Source: Candidatus Daviesbacteria bacterium
GTDB taxonomy: Bacteria; Patescibacteria; Microgenomatia; Daviesbacterales; UBA10151
Direction: 5' to 3'
NCBI GenBank assembly: GCA_016176335.1
Contig: JACOXI010000003.1
Span: 1 to 64,000, forward strand
DNA length: 64,000 nt
The notes beneath the pieces were generated by a model, which saw nothing but the letters and a program-made list of their open reading frames with translations, was not told the origin of the DNA and made no database searches. Both the position numbers and the translations under genes were made by a program. Positions 24,575 to 32,719 of this stretch are shown here, one piece after another. Every line of letters begins with the position of its first letter. Position 1 is the stretch's first letter.

Positions 24575-25558
24575 ATGATCAAACAAGTGCAGGTGTCTGC
24601 ACCGGGAAAATTAATGTTATTTGGGGAACATGCTGTTTTATATGGCAGGCCCTGCATTGTCACAGCTGTGGGACAAAGAATGAAAGCTACAGTTACACTC
24701 ACTGATGAGCCTATTTTTGAGCTTAATGCTCCTGATGTAGCGGTTGTACACTACCAAAAACTCATGCACGAGCTTGGCCGGGGAGAAATCCCCAAGGGAG
24801 CAAAATTTGTAGAAATGGCTGTGTATAATTTTTATAATAATTATAAAAGCTATATTAAAGAGTCCGGAATTCAAGTTACCACTACTTCTGACTTTTCCTC
24901 CCAGTTTGGCTTTGGCTCCTCCTCTGCTGCTACTGTTTGCGTGATCAAAGCTTTATCCCAGTTAACCGGATCCAAACTTTCCAACAAAGCTATTTTTGAT
25001 TTATCCTACCTGACAGTTTTGGATATTCAAGGCAAAGGTTCCGGCTTTGATGTGGCAGCAGCTGTATATGGTGGAACTTTGTACTTTGTGATTGGAGGCA
25101 AGGTGATTAAACCATTAAACCTCCCTTATTTACCTCTCATAGTGGGTTATTCAGGGATTAAGGCTGATACAGTAGATCTTATAAATCAGGTTTCCCGGAA
25201 AGCTGCCAAATTTCCAAAAGTAATAGATGACATCTATACTTCCATCGGGGAATTAGTTCTTCAGGCTAAAAAAGCTATCCTAAAACAGGATTGGGAAACT
25301 TTAGGAGAACTGATGTATTTAAACCAGGGATATTTGTCTGCTTTAGGAGTAAGCAGTGGCAAATTGGAATCCATGATCCATGCTGCCAGAGAAGCTGGAG
25401 CATATGGAGCTAAATTATCCGGAGCAGGAGGCGGAGACTGTATGATAGCCTTGGCTCCTTCTAAATCCAAAAATGGTGTTGAGGAGGCCATAAACAAAGC
25501 TGGTGGACAAACAATAGATGTCAAAACAAATGTTCCCGGTGTTAGAATAGAAAAATGA
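24575..25558 (+). CDS. GHMP kinase, probable phosphomevalonate kinase
   Basis: It has SAPGKLMLFGEHAVLYGRPC, the nucleotide loop FGFGSSSAATVC, a GKGSGFDVAAAVYGG segment and AKLSGAGGGDCMI. The SGFDVAAAVYGG form is closer to phosphomevalonate kinases than to mevalonate kinase (SGADN in the upstream paralogue). With mevalonate kinase and diphosphomevalonate decarboxylase already present, this is the missing step to mevalonate 5-diphosphate. A second mevalonate kinase or a phosphomevalonate decarboxylase-route enzyme remains possible. It is coupled to the next gene by ATGA. Confidence 0.8.
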   Translation: MIKQVQVSAPGKLMLFGEHAVLYGRPCIVTAVGQRMKATVTLTDEPIFELNAPDVAVVHYQKLMHELGRGEIPKGAKFVEMAVYNFYNNYKSYIKESGIQVTTTSDFSSQFGFGSSSAATVCVIKALSQLTGSKLSNKAIFDLSYLTVLDIQGKGSGFDVAAAVYGGTLYFVIGGKVIKPLNLPYLPLIVGYSGIKADTVDLINQVSRKAAKFPKVIDDIYTSIGELVLQAKKAILKQDWETLGELMYLNQGYLSALGVSSGKLESMIHAAREAGAYGAKLSGAGGGDCMIALAPSKSKNGVEEAINKAGGQTIDVKTNVPGVRIEK

Positions 25559-26544
25559 AAGCCACAGCCATAGCACCATCAAATATAGCCTTTACCAAGT
25601 ACTGGGGCAGAAAAGATGAAGAATTAAGACTACCAGAAAATGGATCAGTGTCCATGAGCCTGTCTAATTTATTGACCACCACCACTGTAGAGTTTTCTGA
25701 TAAATACAATAAAGATGAAATCACAATCAATGGCGGTGGGGTGGAAGAAGGAGAAACTAACAGAGTCATTAAACACTTGGAAAGAGTCAGAAAAATGGCA
25801 GGTCCGGCAATAGCCGGATTAAAAGCTAAGGTAGTTTCTAAAAATAACTTCCCTATTGGGACCGGACTTTCATCTTCTGCTTCAGGTTTTGCCGCACTAA
25901 CTTTAGCTGCTTCCAAAGCAGCTGGGTTAGATTTATCGGAAAAAGAGCTGTCAATTTTAGCACGCCAAGGATCTGGCTCTGCCTGTCGTTCTGTCCCTTC
26001 CGGCTTTGTGGAATGGCTAGATGGAGATACATCTGATACATCTTATGCAGTTCAGATTTTTCCTCCTGACTTTTGGGATATAGCAGATGTGATAGCTATT
26101 GTTTCAGAGAGTAAAAAAGCAGTCTCAACTTCTCAAGGTCAACAATCAGCTCAATCTTCCCCTTTTATGGGGGTCCGGCTAAGCCGGATGAAAGAAAAAA
26201 ATGAAAGGGTTAAAAAGTTAATTGAAGAAAGAAATTTTAAACAGTTTGGGGAGCTAATTGAGGCAGAAGCTTTGGAATTACATACTATCATGCTTACTCA
26301 AACCCCTCCCCTAATTTACTGGACTCCAGGAACCTTACAGATTATGAAACTTACTTCCCGCTGGAGAGCGCAGGGTTTACCTGTTTATTTCACCATCAAC
26401 ACCGGCCAAGATATTCATTTAATTTGCGAACAAAAAAATGTTAAAAAAGTTGTGGCCAAATTAAAAGAGCTGTATTTTGTCAAAGATATTATTGTTAATA
26501 CTCCAGGAGAAGGAACCAGGCTTTCAGAAAACCATTTATTTTAA
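25555..26544 (+). CDS. mvaD: Diphosphomevalonate decarboxylase
   Basis: The N-terminal APSNIAFTKYWGRKDEELRL, the PENGSVSMSLSNL region, GTGLSSSASGFAALT and GSGSACRSVPSGFVEW (catalytic Asp region continuing WLDGD) are characteristic. The 329 residues have the normal length. It converts mevalonate diphosphate to isopentenyl diphosphate with ATP. Its start overlaps the kinase upstream (ATGA), and its end overlaps the convergent IDI-like gene by 4 bp. Confidence 0.93.
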   Translation: MKATAIAPSNIAFTKYWGRKDEELRLPENGSVSMSLSNLLTTTTVEFSDKYNKDEITINGGGVEEGETNRVIKHLERVRKMAGPAIAGLKAKVVSKNNFPIGTGLSSSASGFAALTLAASKAAGLDLSEKELSILARQGSGSACRSVPSGFVEWLDGDTSDTSYAVQIFPPDFWDIADVIAIVSESKKAVSTSQGQQSAQSSPFMGVRLSRMKEKNERVKKLIEERNFKQFGELIEAEALELHTIMLTQTPPLIYWTPGTLQIMKLTSRWRAQGLPVYFTINTGQDIHLICEQKNVKKVVAKLKELYFVKDIIVNTPGEGTRLSENHLF

Positions 26545-27074
26545 TTAAAAAATCCTGCTTCTTTTAACACCTTTACCCCCTCCACTGCCCAAGGGGCATA
26601 TTTTTGAGGATTGGCTTCTATGTCTTGTAAAAACTCTTTTTTGTTGACCCATTTATACTCATACCCAACATCAGGGTTCATCTTCACCTCTCCATTATAT
26701 TCCCCCACCAATAGACAGCAATGCTCGTTCTCACAAAAATCTCCATCTTTGGCAAAATAATTAAATTCTCCCATTCTTTTTAGACTGATGTTTTCTATAT
26801 CATACTCATTCTTAAGAGCTCTAAATGTAGCCTCTTCAAAGGTCTCATCTGTACTATCAGCCTGATGTAAAGGATGAGTTGAAGCTGTCAAATCCCATAA
26901 ATTATCAAAAATTTGATGTTTTCTCCTTTGTAGTAGAAATTGCCCCGTGGAATTATACAAAAGGACTGTAATTGCCAAGTGTCTTTTACCCTCTCCAGTA
27001 TGGCCTAATTCTTTTGGGATATATTTTAAGAATTTTCCATTGTCATCTACTGCCAAAATTATTTGTTGATCCAT
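26541..27074 (-). CDS. idi: Type I isopentenyl-diphosphate isomerase-like NUDIX protein
   Basis: The 177-residue NUDIX domain contains HLAITVLLYNSTGQFLLQRR, FDNLWDLTASTHPL and EEATFRALKNEY, and the IDI-type ENEHCCLLVG with the catalytic Glu. The active-site Cys expected in NxxCxHP is Ser here (TASTHP). The neighbourhood of mevalonate genes strongly suggests IPP/DMAPP isomerisation, but the changed residue leaves room for a different NUDIX activity. Its start overlaps the ZIP stop (TAATG), which ties it to the ZIP transporter operon, not to the mevalonate genes on the other strand. Confidence 0.75.
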   Translation of the reverse strand: MDQQIILAVDDNGKFLKYIPKELGHTGEGKRHLAITVLLYNSTGQFLLQRRKHQIFDNLWDLTASTHPLHQADSTDETFEEATFRALKNEYDIENISLKRMGEFNYFAKDGDFCENEHCCLLVGEYNGEVKMNPDVGYEYKWVNKKEFLQDIEANPQKYAPWAVEGVKVLKEAGFFN

Positions 27075-27820
27075 TAAACTCCTTCAAGCAGAGTGATCGC
27101 CATCCAAATAGCTGCCACTCCCAAAAGAAGCATAATACTTTCCCAAAAAGCCACTTTTTTATTCTCTTGTGAGTGGATTTCTGGGATTAAATTGGCTGAG
27201 GCAATATAGATGAAAAACCCTGCAGTTAAGGCTAAAGCTACCGGCAGCAAAGCTTCAATGGAATCTTTGGCCAGATAAGTTAATATAGCACCAGCTAGGC
27301 TAGCTAAGGCAGACAAAAAATTAATTTTTAACACTCTGCCCCTGGCCATACCTTTGTGAAGCATTAAGCCAAAATCTCCAATTTCTTGTGGTATTTCATG
27401 GGCGGCCACAGCCAAAGAGGTCACTATCCCTAAGGGAATACTGACCAAAAATGTGGCAGCTATGGCTACCCCATCAATGAAATTATGAACTGTATCCCCC
27501 ACCACAATCAAAGGTACAACAGATCTTTTTGCCTCCGGTTGATCGCCATGACCATGATGATGTATAAAGCGCTCCAAAAGGAAAAAGACCAAGATGCCTA
27601 AAATAGCCCAAAAAAAGATGTTTACCTCCCCTGCACTCTCAGATGCCTCAGGCATTAGATCCAAAAAAGCTGTACCAAGCAAAGTCCCGGCAGCAAAAGC
27701 TGTTAGAAAATGAGAAATTTTCAGAGCAAATTTCTCTTTAATTAACAGTAATAATCCTCCAATTAAAGAGATGATACTACCGAGCAGTGTAAAAATTAGA
27801 ATATATCCTAAAATATCCAT
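27074..27820 (-). CDS. ZIP-family metal transporter
   Basis: It has seven to eight hydrophobic segments, a cytoplasmic His loop (ERFIHHHGHGDQ), and the paired metal-site helices VGDTVHNFIDGVAI and AVAAHEIPQEIGDF that define ZIP proteins. It likely imports or balances Zn2+, Fe2+ or Mn2+. The open frame extends to 27859, but I take the ATG at 27820 (MDILGYILIF) because the upstream codons overlap the rhodanese gene and are charged rather than membrane-like. TAATG couples it to the IDI-like gene. Confidence 0.88.
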   Translation of the reverse strand: MDILGYILIFTLLGSIISLIGGLLLLIKEKFALKISHFLTAFAAGTLLGTAFLDLMPEASESAGEVNIFFWAILGILVFFLLERFIHHHGHGDQPEAKRSVVPLIVVGDTVHNFIDGVAIAATFLVSIPLGIVTSLAVAAHEIPQEIGDFGLMLHKGMARGRVLKINFLSALASLAGAILTYLAKDSIEALLPVALALTAGFFIYIASANLIPEIHSQENKKVAFWESIMLLLGVAAIWMAITLLEGV

Positions 27821-27833
27821 ATTAATTCTTATT

Positions 27834-28451
27834 CTAACAAGAAAATTGCCCTTCCCCACAAGGTGATGGTAATTCTTTTGTCTTGGGGGTTCCGGGTTCT
27901 TTGCCTGGAAAAATATAATCTTGGGGTTTTGTCAGATTCCACTCATGCTCATGATTCCAAAGAGTCCAAAAATACCTCCATTCGTTCCAACCAATCCCCA
28001 AATGTTTAACAAAAATACCATTTTCCGCCAAAGCTAAGCCAATTTTTCTGCCTGTCATACAGGGCATGCTATAACAGTAAACAATTATCTCCCTATCTTT
28101 TGGTAACTGCCTAAACTGGTTTATTATCCTTTCTTTTTCTTCGTAAGCTGAAGTGTCCGGGTCTTTATAAGCAGGAATATTAACAGCCCCGATAATATGT
28201 TCTTTTTCATATTCCTGGGTACTTCTTAAATCAACCAGGGTATAACTATTATCTCCCTTATCCATCATTCTTCGCAAACTATGAGGGCTGACATAAACTG
28301 CATTTTCCGTTGCATAAAAATCATAGATTAACTGGTCAGCAGTTTTTTTAACCTCTTTTTTGGAAAATAAAATAGTATAACTGACACTTCCTCCTATTAT
28401 CGCCCCCACTATTGCTGATAAAATTACTGTCTTTAAAAGATGCTTACTCAT
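27834..28451 (-). CDS. Membrane-anchored rhodanese-domain protein
   Basis: An N-terminal membrane helix (about residues 8-28) is followed by an extracytoplasmic rhodanese domain: YTLVDLRSTQEYEKEHIIGA and the active-site loop IVYCYSMPCMTGRKI with a Cys at the catalytic position. I start at ATG 28451; a TTG 12 nt upstream is an alternative. It lies in a block with two DsbA-like proteins, DUF3105 and CcdA, so a role in sulfur transfer or thiol redox outside the membrane is likely. Confidence 0.8.
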   Translation of the reverse strand: MSKHLLKTVILSAIVGAIIGGSVSYTILFSKKEVKKTADQLIYDFYATENAVYVSPHSLRRMMDKGDNSYTLVDLRSTQEYEKEHIIGAVNIPAYKDPDTSAYEEKERIINQFRQLPKDREIIVYCYSMPCMTGRKIGLALAENGIFVKHLGIGWNEWRYFWTLWNHEHEWNLTKPQDYIFPGKEPGTPKTKELPSPCGEGQFSC

Positions 28452-29103
28452 TACTTTTTTCAATTCCTTTTTGTATTATACTCTTAAATTCCTCCAAATT
28501 CTTCGGGTTTTGTATTTTCTGGCCATTTATAAAAAATGTTGGTGTGGCATTTACTCCTGCTTTTACTGCGCTTTGGTAGTCTTTTTCCACTTCATCTCTT
28601 ACCTGGTTAGACTCTAAATCTTTCTTAAACTGTGCTAAATCCAATCCCAAATTTTGGGCATATTTTTCAAAAAGACTCCTAGGGTCTTGTACCTTTGCCC
28701 ATTCTTCTTGTAAGTCAAACAATAAATCATGCATCTGCCAAAACTTGCCTTGTTTGCCTGCAGCTTCTAATGCTTGGGAGGCAAGTTGAGAATTGAAATG
28801 AATTGATCTTAGAGGAAAATGACGGTAGGCAAAAGTTATGGAGTCGTCAAATTCTTCAACTATTCTCTTTACCAGGGGATAATAAACTTTACAGGCAGGA
28901 CATTGCAAATCAGAATACTCAATTAAGGATACCCTAGCCTCTCTTTTCCCTTTGATCCAGTCAGAATCTGAAACAAGATCAACTTGTGTAGTTACTAAGT
29001 TTTTATTTTCCTTTTCCTGTTCCACAGATTTAAGGAAAAGAACTGCCAGAGCTATCGTAGAAACAATAATAATACCCAGAATAATGGCTAATTTAGTTTT
29101 CAC
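28444..29103 (-). CDS. DsbA-like thioredoxin-fold protein (CPAC)
   Basis: A single N-terminal membrane helix (about 5-24) is followed by a DSBA/thioredoxin_4 domain with EYSDLQCPACKVYYPLVK (CPAC active site), FAYRHFPLRS and a cis-Pro loop, VNATPTFFINGQ. The helical insertion is of the DsbA/BdbD type. It likely oxidises or isomerises disulfides in the secreted Cys-rich proteins. It overlaps its neighbours on both sides and is one of two such proteins in the cluster. Confidence 0.87.
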   Translation of the reverse strand: MKTKLAIILGIIIVSTIALAVLFLKSVEQEKENKNLVTTQVDLVSDSDWIKGKREARVSLIEYSDLQCPACKVYYPLVKRIVEEFDDSITFAYRHFPLRSIHFNSQLASQALEAAGKQGKFWQMHDLLFDLQEEWAKVQDPRSLFEKYAQNLGLDLAQFKKDLESNQVRDEVEKDYQSAVKAGVNATPTFFINGQKIQNPKNLEEFKSIIQKGIEKSNE

Positions 29104-29726
29104 TATTGCTCCACGGTCTTTTCAGGACCCTGGTTTAGATGAGTATCTATAAACTTTTCTATCCTAGAAGCGTCAAACTGATCAAATTTATCAATATAAG
29201 TCCAGGCTGTTAAAGCAATTCTTACATCCATATTTGGTCTGGGAATAACAATCAATTTCTTTTTGCCCTTTTTCTCATATACTGAAATTAACTGATCTAC
29301 CAATTTATGGCAATCAGCGGATCTAAAAGCAGCAGATAAGGTGGCAGAAGGACTGGACTCTGAAGCTGATGACGTGGCTTCCTCCTCTATCCCATGAGCA
29401 TAAACTGTTCCCTGTAACCTGTACCCTGTACCCTGTTTCTCGCAGTTATACGACATAATCACATATCCATGTTCCAAAGAGTGAATCAAATTTCCATCTT
29501 CTTTGGGGGCCTCATATATCCCGCTTCTTACCCAATCTGCATAATGAGAACCTGATGTAGGTGGATTGGAATTATAATCTACTTTTTCTGAAGCTGGCAC
29601 ATGTTTTCTGCCTAAATCCGCTACTTTAATACCTGGTAAAGGTTTTGATGAAGCTATAAACAACCAAACCAAGAACCCTCCAAAAGCTAAAATTGCTACA
29701 GTGATTAAAATATATTTATTATCCAT
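29103..29726 (-). CDS. DUF3105 family protein, membrane-anchored
   Basis: A membrane helix at residues 5-26 is followed by the DUF3105 signatures NPPTSGSHYADW and IHSLEHGYVIMSYNC, with conserved His residues that may bind metal. An in-frame heptad array (29408-29438) adds KQGTGYRLQGTVYAHG after the Cys. A later KLIVIPRPNMD strand and ALTAWTYIDKFD follow as in the family. The function is unknown. DUF3105 genes often sit by thiol-disulfide genes, as here. Confidence 0.8.
   Translation of the reverse strand: MDNKYILITVAILAFGGFLVWLFIASSKPLPGIKVADLGRKHVPASEKVDYNSNPPTSGSHYADWVRSGIYEAPKEDGNLIHSLEHGYVIMSYNCEKQGTGYRLQGTVYAHGIEEEATSSASESSPSATLSAAFRSADCHKLVDQLISVYEKKGKKKLIVIPRPNMDVRIALTAWTYIDKFDQFDASRIEKFIDTHLNQGPEKTVEQ
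29408..29438. repeat. In-frame heptad array (CCCTGTA)
   Basis: Units CCCTGTA, ACCTGTA, CCCTGTA and CCCTGTT follow one another. They encode TGYRLQGT in the DUF3105 protein. Confidence 0.78.
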
Positions 29727-29736
29727 GAAAACTTCC

Positions 29737-30483
29737 TTATCGAAATTCTAGCACAAAAGCGGAAGATCCCAAAATACCCAGAAAATACCTTGATAAAAAA
29801 GTATAATATCCTGTAATGAGTAAAACACCGATTAGTATTATCAGAACCCCGGTAATTTTTTGAATTTGTGGCAAGTATTTATTAAGCCTTGATAGCTGGG
29901 GGGTAAGTTTATCAAAAAGTAAGGCAATCAAAAGAAACGGCGTGGCCAGACCAATTCCAAAGACCGCCATCAAGATAACAGCCGACAGAATATTTTGACC
30001 TAAAGAGGAAAGCACCAGAATTGTTGCCAGAACCGGGCCAATACAGGGAGTCCAGGCAAAGCCAAAAATAAGCCCCATTAAAAATCCGGATATTGGTTTT
30101 CCGCCTTTTACCCTACCTAAATGAAAACCTCTTTCTTTGGATAAAAAAGGCACTTTTAAAACATTTAAAAAGTATAGTCCCAAAATTATTACCATCACTC
30201 CCCCCACTTTATCTATATAACTTCTATAAGGACCCAGCATCCTGGCCAAGCTGTTAACAGTTAATCCCAATAACATAAAAACACCGACAAATCCCGCCAC
30301 AAAAAATAAACCATTAAAAAAGGCTTTAAATCTGGCAACTTCCAAACGGCGCAGACTATCAATACTCACTCCTGAAAGATATCCTAAATAAACAGGCACA
30401 ATGGGAGCTACACAGCCGGCAAAAAAAGTTAAAACACCTGCCAGAAAGGCAATTAAAAGATTTAATAGATTTATCTCAACCAT
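29737..30483 (-). CDS. ccdA: CcdA-like thiol-disulfide transmembrane transporter
   Basis: Six membrane segments and two Cys positions, FFAGCVAPIVPVY in helix 1 and FAWTPCIGPVLA in helix 4, fit the CcdA/DsbD-beta family. The protein passes electrons from cytoplasmic thioredoxin to extracytoplasmic thiol proteins. Between two DsbA-like genes it is probably the redox partner that reduces or recycles them. The length of 248 residues is normal. Confidence 0.9.
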   Translation of the reverse strand: MVEINLLNLLIAFLAGVLTFFAGCVAPIVPVYLGYLSGVSIDSLRRLEVARFKAFFNGLFFVAGFVGVFMLLGLTVNSLARMLGPYRSYIDKVGGVMVIILGLYFLNVLKVPFLSKERGFHLGRVKGGKPISGFLMGLIFGFAWTPCIGPVLATILVLSSLGQNILSAVILMAVFGIGLATPFLLIALLFDKLTPQLSRLNKYLPQIQKITGVLIILIGVLLITGYYTFLSRYFLGILGSSAFVLEFR

Positions 30484-30488
30484 GTAAA

Positions 30489-31220
30489 TTAAGACTGAAG
30501 AAGAGAATCTATGGCGGGCTTGAGTTGTTCAAATGGCACTGCCCCGGGAACAGCTATGGTTTTGCCGGACTTAGTATCCAGTAGAATATTACCAGGAGTA
30601 CCGGTCACACCAGCTTTGATACCTGATTGGTAATCTTCTTCAACATGAGCTGCGTATTTACCAGAATCCAAACAAGCCTTGAATTTATTTTGATCCAAAC
30701 CTACTTGAGCAGCTAATTTTGGCAAATCATCCAAATTTAAACCATTATTAGAGGGAGTCACTTCAAAAATTTTATCTGTCATCTTCCAAAAACCATCATT
30801 ACCCGAAAGTTCTGCTGCACATTCTGTGGCCTCCGCTTCTTTGTCAGCTTTGGAATGAATTTGATCCAGAGGGAAATGTCTGTAGACCCAAGCCACCTGG
30901 CCTTTGTATTCCGAAACTGCTTGTTGAGCTGTTGGGTGAAATCTTTTGCAAAATGGACATTCCAGATCTGAATATTCAATCAGAAGTATGCGGGCATTTT
31001 TATTGCCGCGAATATGATCATCGGCTCTTAATTTTTCCACCTCTACCTTGGTAGGCTCTGCTGGTTGAGCTACTTGAGGGGGTTGGGCAGGAGCAGCAGT
31101 TCCTGTTGTGACCTTCCCCACTTTAATTATTCCCCCATGCAAAAGGATAGCAACTGCTATTACCAAACAGCCCAGAAGGATTGCTAAAGGGGTGGTTAAG
31201 AAGGAATTTTTATCTGTCAT
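30489..31220 (-). CDS. DsbA-like thioredoxin-fold protein (CPFC)
   Basis: A membrane helix (about 12-30) and a Pro/Ala-rich linker lead into a DSBA domain with IEYSDLECPFCKRFHP (CPFC), WVYRHFPLDQIHSK and a cis-Pro GVTGTPGNILLD. It is a paralogue of the protein encoded at 28444-29103, but with a CPFC site and a longer linker. It is the first gene of the thiol-redox operon on this strand. Confidence 0.87.
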   Translation of the reverse strand: MTDKNSFLTTPLAILLGCLVIAVAILLHGGIIKVGKVTTGTAAPAQPPQVAQPAEPTKVEVEKLRADDHIRGNKNARILLIEYSDLECPFCKRFHPTAQQAVSEYKGQVAWVYRHFPLDQIHSKADKEAEATECAAELSGNDGFWKMTDKIFEVTPSNNGLNLDDLPKLAAQVGLDQNKFKACLDSGKYAAHVEEDYQSGIKAGVTGTPGNILLDTKSGKTIAVPGAVPFEQLKPAIDSLLQS

Positions 31221-31270
31221 GGTTAACTCAGTCTAAAGGGAAAAATTAACTATGTCAATACTCGAAAATT

Positions 31271-31882
31271 TCAATTAAACTGATTTTGGGCTTTTTCCAA
31301 GCCCTGTTCCAAAAGAATATCTAAAGCTTTAACAGCCTGTTTTATCATATGTTTTACTTTTGATTTTTCAGAATGCCTGAATGGTTCCAATACAAACTTA
31401 TTTGTATCAACATGAGCGTGTTTATGTTCTGAACTTTGAGTTCGTAAATTGCCGATACCTAATCTTACTCTGATAAATTTATCTGTACCTAAAGAATTAA
31501 TTATGGATTCCACTCCATGATGTCCTGCTGCTGCTCCTCCCAATCTGACTTTAATTTTTCCCAAAGGTAAATCCAAATCATCATGAATCACAATTAGATC
31601 GGTAGTCGACTCGCCTCGCGAAGCGGGTAGTTTGTAGTATGTAGTAAGGAGTTTTACAGCTATCCCAGAGTTATTCATATAGGTTTGAGGTTTTACAAGG
31701 GTTAAGCGGGAAGCGTTAAGGGTGAAGTCTAAAATTTCAGACTTAAATTTTTCTTCATATTTCCAACTTTCCCCTTGCCCCTTTACCCTTTTCCCTAACT
31801 CCTCCACCACCATAAACCCCAAATTGTGCCTGACTTTGGTATATTTTTCCCCTGGATTTCCCAAACCAACTATTAATTTCAC
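31271..31882 (-). CDS. pth: Peptidyl-tRNA hydrolase
   Basis: LIVGLGNPGEKYTKVRHNLGF carries the catalytic His. VKPQTYMNNSG, DLIVIHDDLDLPLGK and GAAAGHHGVESI complete the Pth family. Three repeat-derived stretches interrupt it: a GTAGTTT heptad array plus GC palindrome (KLPASRGESTT, 31608-31650), a GGGTTAA-type array (31699-31733) and a CCCCTTT-like array (31768-31796). All fall in loops between conserved motifs. It releases tRNA from stalled peptidyl-tRNA. Its start overlaps the stop of the IMPase gene. Confidence 0.92.
   Translation of the reverse strand: MKLIVGLGNPGEKYTKVRHNLGFMVVEELGKRVKGQGESWKYEEKFKSEILDFTLNASRLTLVKPQTYMNNSGIAVKLLTTYYKLPASRGESTTDLIVIHDDLDLPLGKIKVRLGGAAAGHHGVESIINSLGTDKFIRVRLGIGNLRTQSSEHKHAHVDTNKFVLEPFRHSEKSKVKHMIKQAVKALDILLEQGLEKAQNQFN
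31608..31733. repeat. Adjacent in-frame GC palindrome and heptad arrays in pth
   Basis: The block comprises a palindrome CTCGCCTCGCGAAGCGGG (31610-31627), then GTAGTTT, GTAGTAT and GTAGTAA heptamers (31627-31650), and a second array GGGTTAA, GCGGGAA, GCGTTAA and GGGTGAA (31699-31733). The two unit families are unrelated to each other. A third, weaker array of CCCCTTT type follows at 31768-31796. Confidence 0.7.
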
Positions 31883-32706
31883 CCTCTTAATGCCTCCAAG
31901 ATTTGCTCATGGATTAACCCATTAGAAGCTACTATATTTACTCTTTCCTTAGTCCAATCAGGCTCCTTACCTTCAAAATCTGTCACCATCCCACCTGCTT
32001 CCCTAACAATCACTGTCCCAGCCACAAAATCCCAAGGATATGCATAATTTACATGTAGATCTAAGATACCTTCTGCCACCATACTCAATGAAGCTACAGC
32101 TGATCCAAAAGAATAAATATAACCTATTTTTGTAATTAACTTGTTCACATATAGATTCAGTTTATGCTGCCTTTTTAGGTTGTGGCCAAAATCTAATACC
32201 CCAACTGATGCAGTCAAACCTTTTTTCTTGCTAACTTGAATGGCTTTCCCATTCAAATAAGCAGAGCTTGCCTTTCCTTCTGACAGGAAAGACCCCTGTC
32301 CTTTTTGTGCCCAATATAAATTGTTAAAACTGACGTTATATATTACGCCTAAAATTGGTTTTCCCTCCCCTAAAAGACCAATGGATACAGAAAAATATGG
32401 GATACCTGAACCGAATGAGATGCTACCATCTAAAGGATCTACAACCCAAGTAAATTTAGATTTTTTATCTATTTTTGCTTCCTCTTCAGATATTAAGTTA
32501 TGGTCGGGAAAACTAGAAGTTAATATCTTTACTATGATTTTTTCAGCTTCAAGGTCTGCCTCAGTTGCATAATCTGTGGGATCTTCATGCTTAACATTTT
32601 TATGTTGATCCTTACCAGAATATTTTTTTATTATCTTCCCAGCCTCCAAAGCAGCTTGTTTGGCAACTTTTAAAAATTGATTATCCATGTTTTTAAATCT
32701 TTTCAA
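31879..32706 (-). CDS. Inositol monophosphatase family protein (1)
   Basis: WVVDPLDGSISFGSGIPYFS is the metal-binding IMPase motif. A Glu pair (LISEEEAKID) and the C-terminal YPWDFVAGTVIVREAGG complete the family. The 275 residues are normal. It may act on inositol phosphates, fructose bisphosphate, PAP or sugar phosphates; the sequence does not decide. A close paralogue lies immediately upstream, so this is a tandem duplication. Confidence 0.87.
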   Translation of the reverse strand: MKRFKNMDNQFLKVAKQAALEAGKIIKKYSGKDQHKNVKHEDPTDYATEADLEAEKIIVKILTSSFPDHNLISEEEAKIDKKSKFTWVVDPLDGSISFGSGIPYFSVSIGLLGEGKPILGVIYNVSFNNLYWAQKGQGSFLSEGKASSAYLNGKAIQVSKKKGLTASVGVLDFGHNLKRQHKLNLYVNKLITKIGYIYSFGSAVASLSMVAEGILDLHVNYAYPWDFVAGTVIVREAGGMVTDFEGKEPDWTKERVNIVASNGLIHEQILEALRG

Positions 32707-32719
32707 AAAGACAAAGTCC

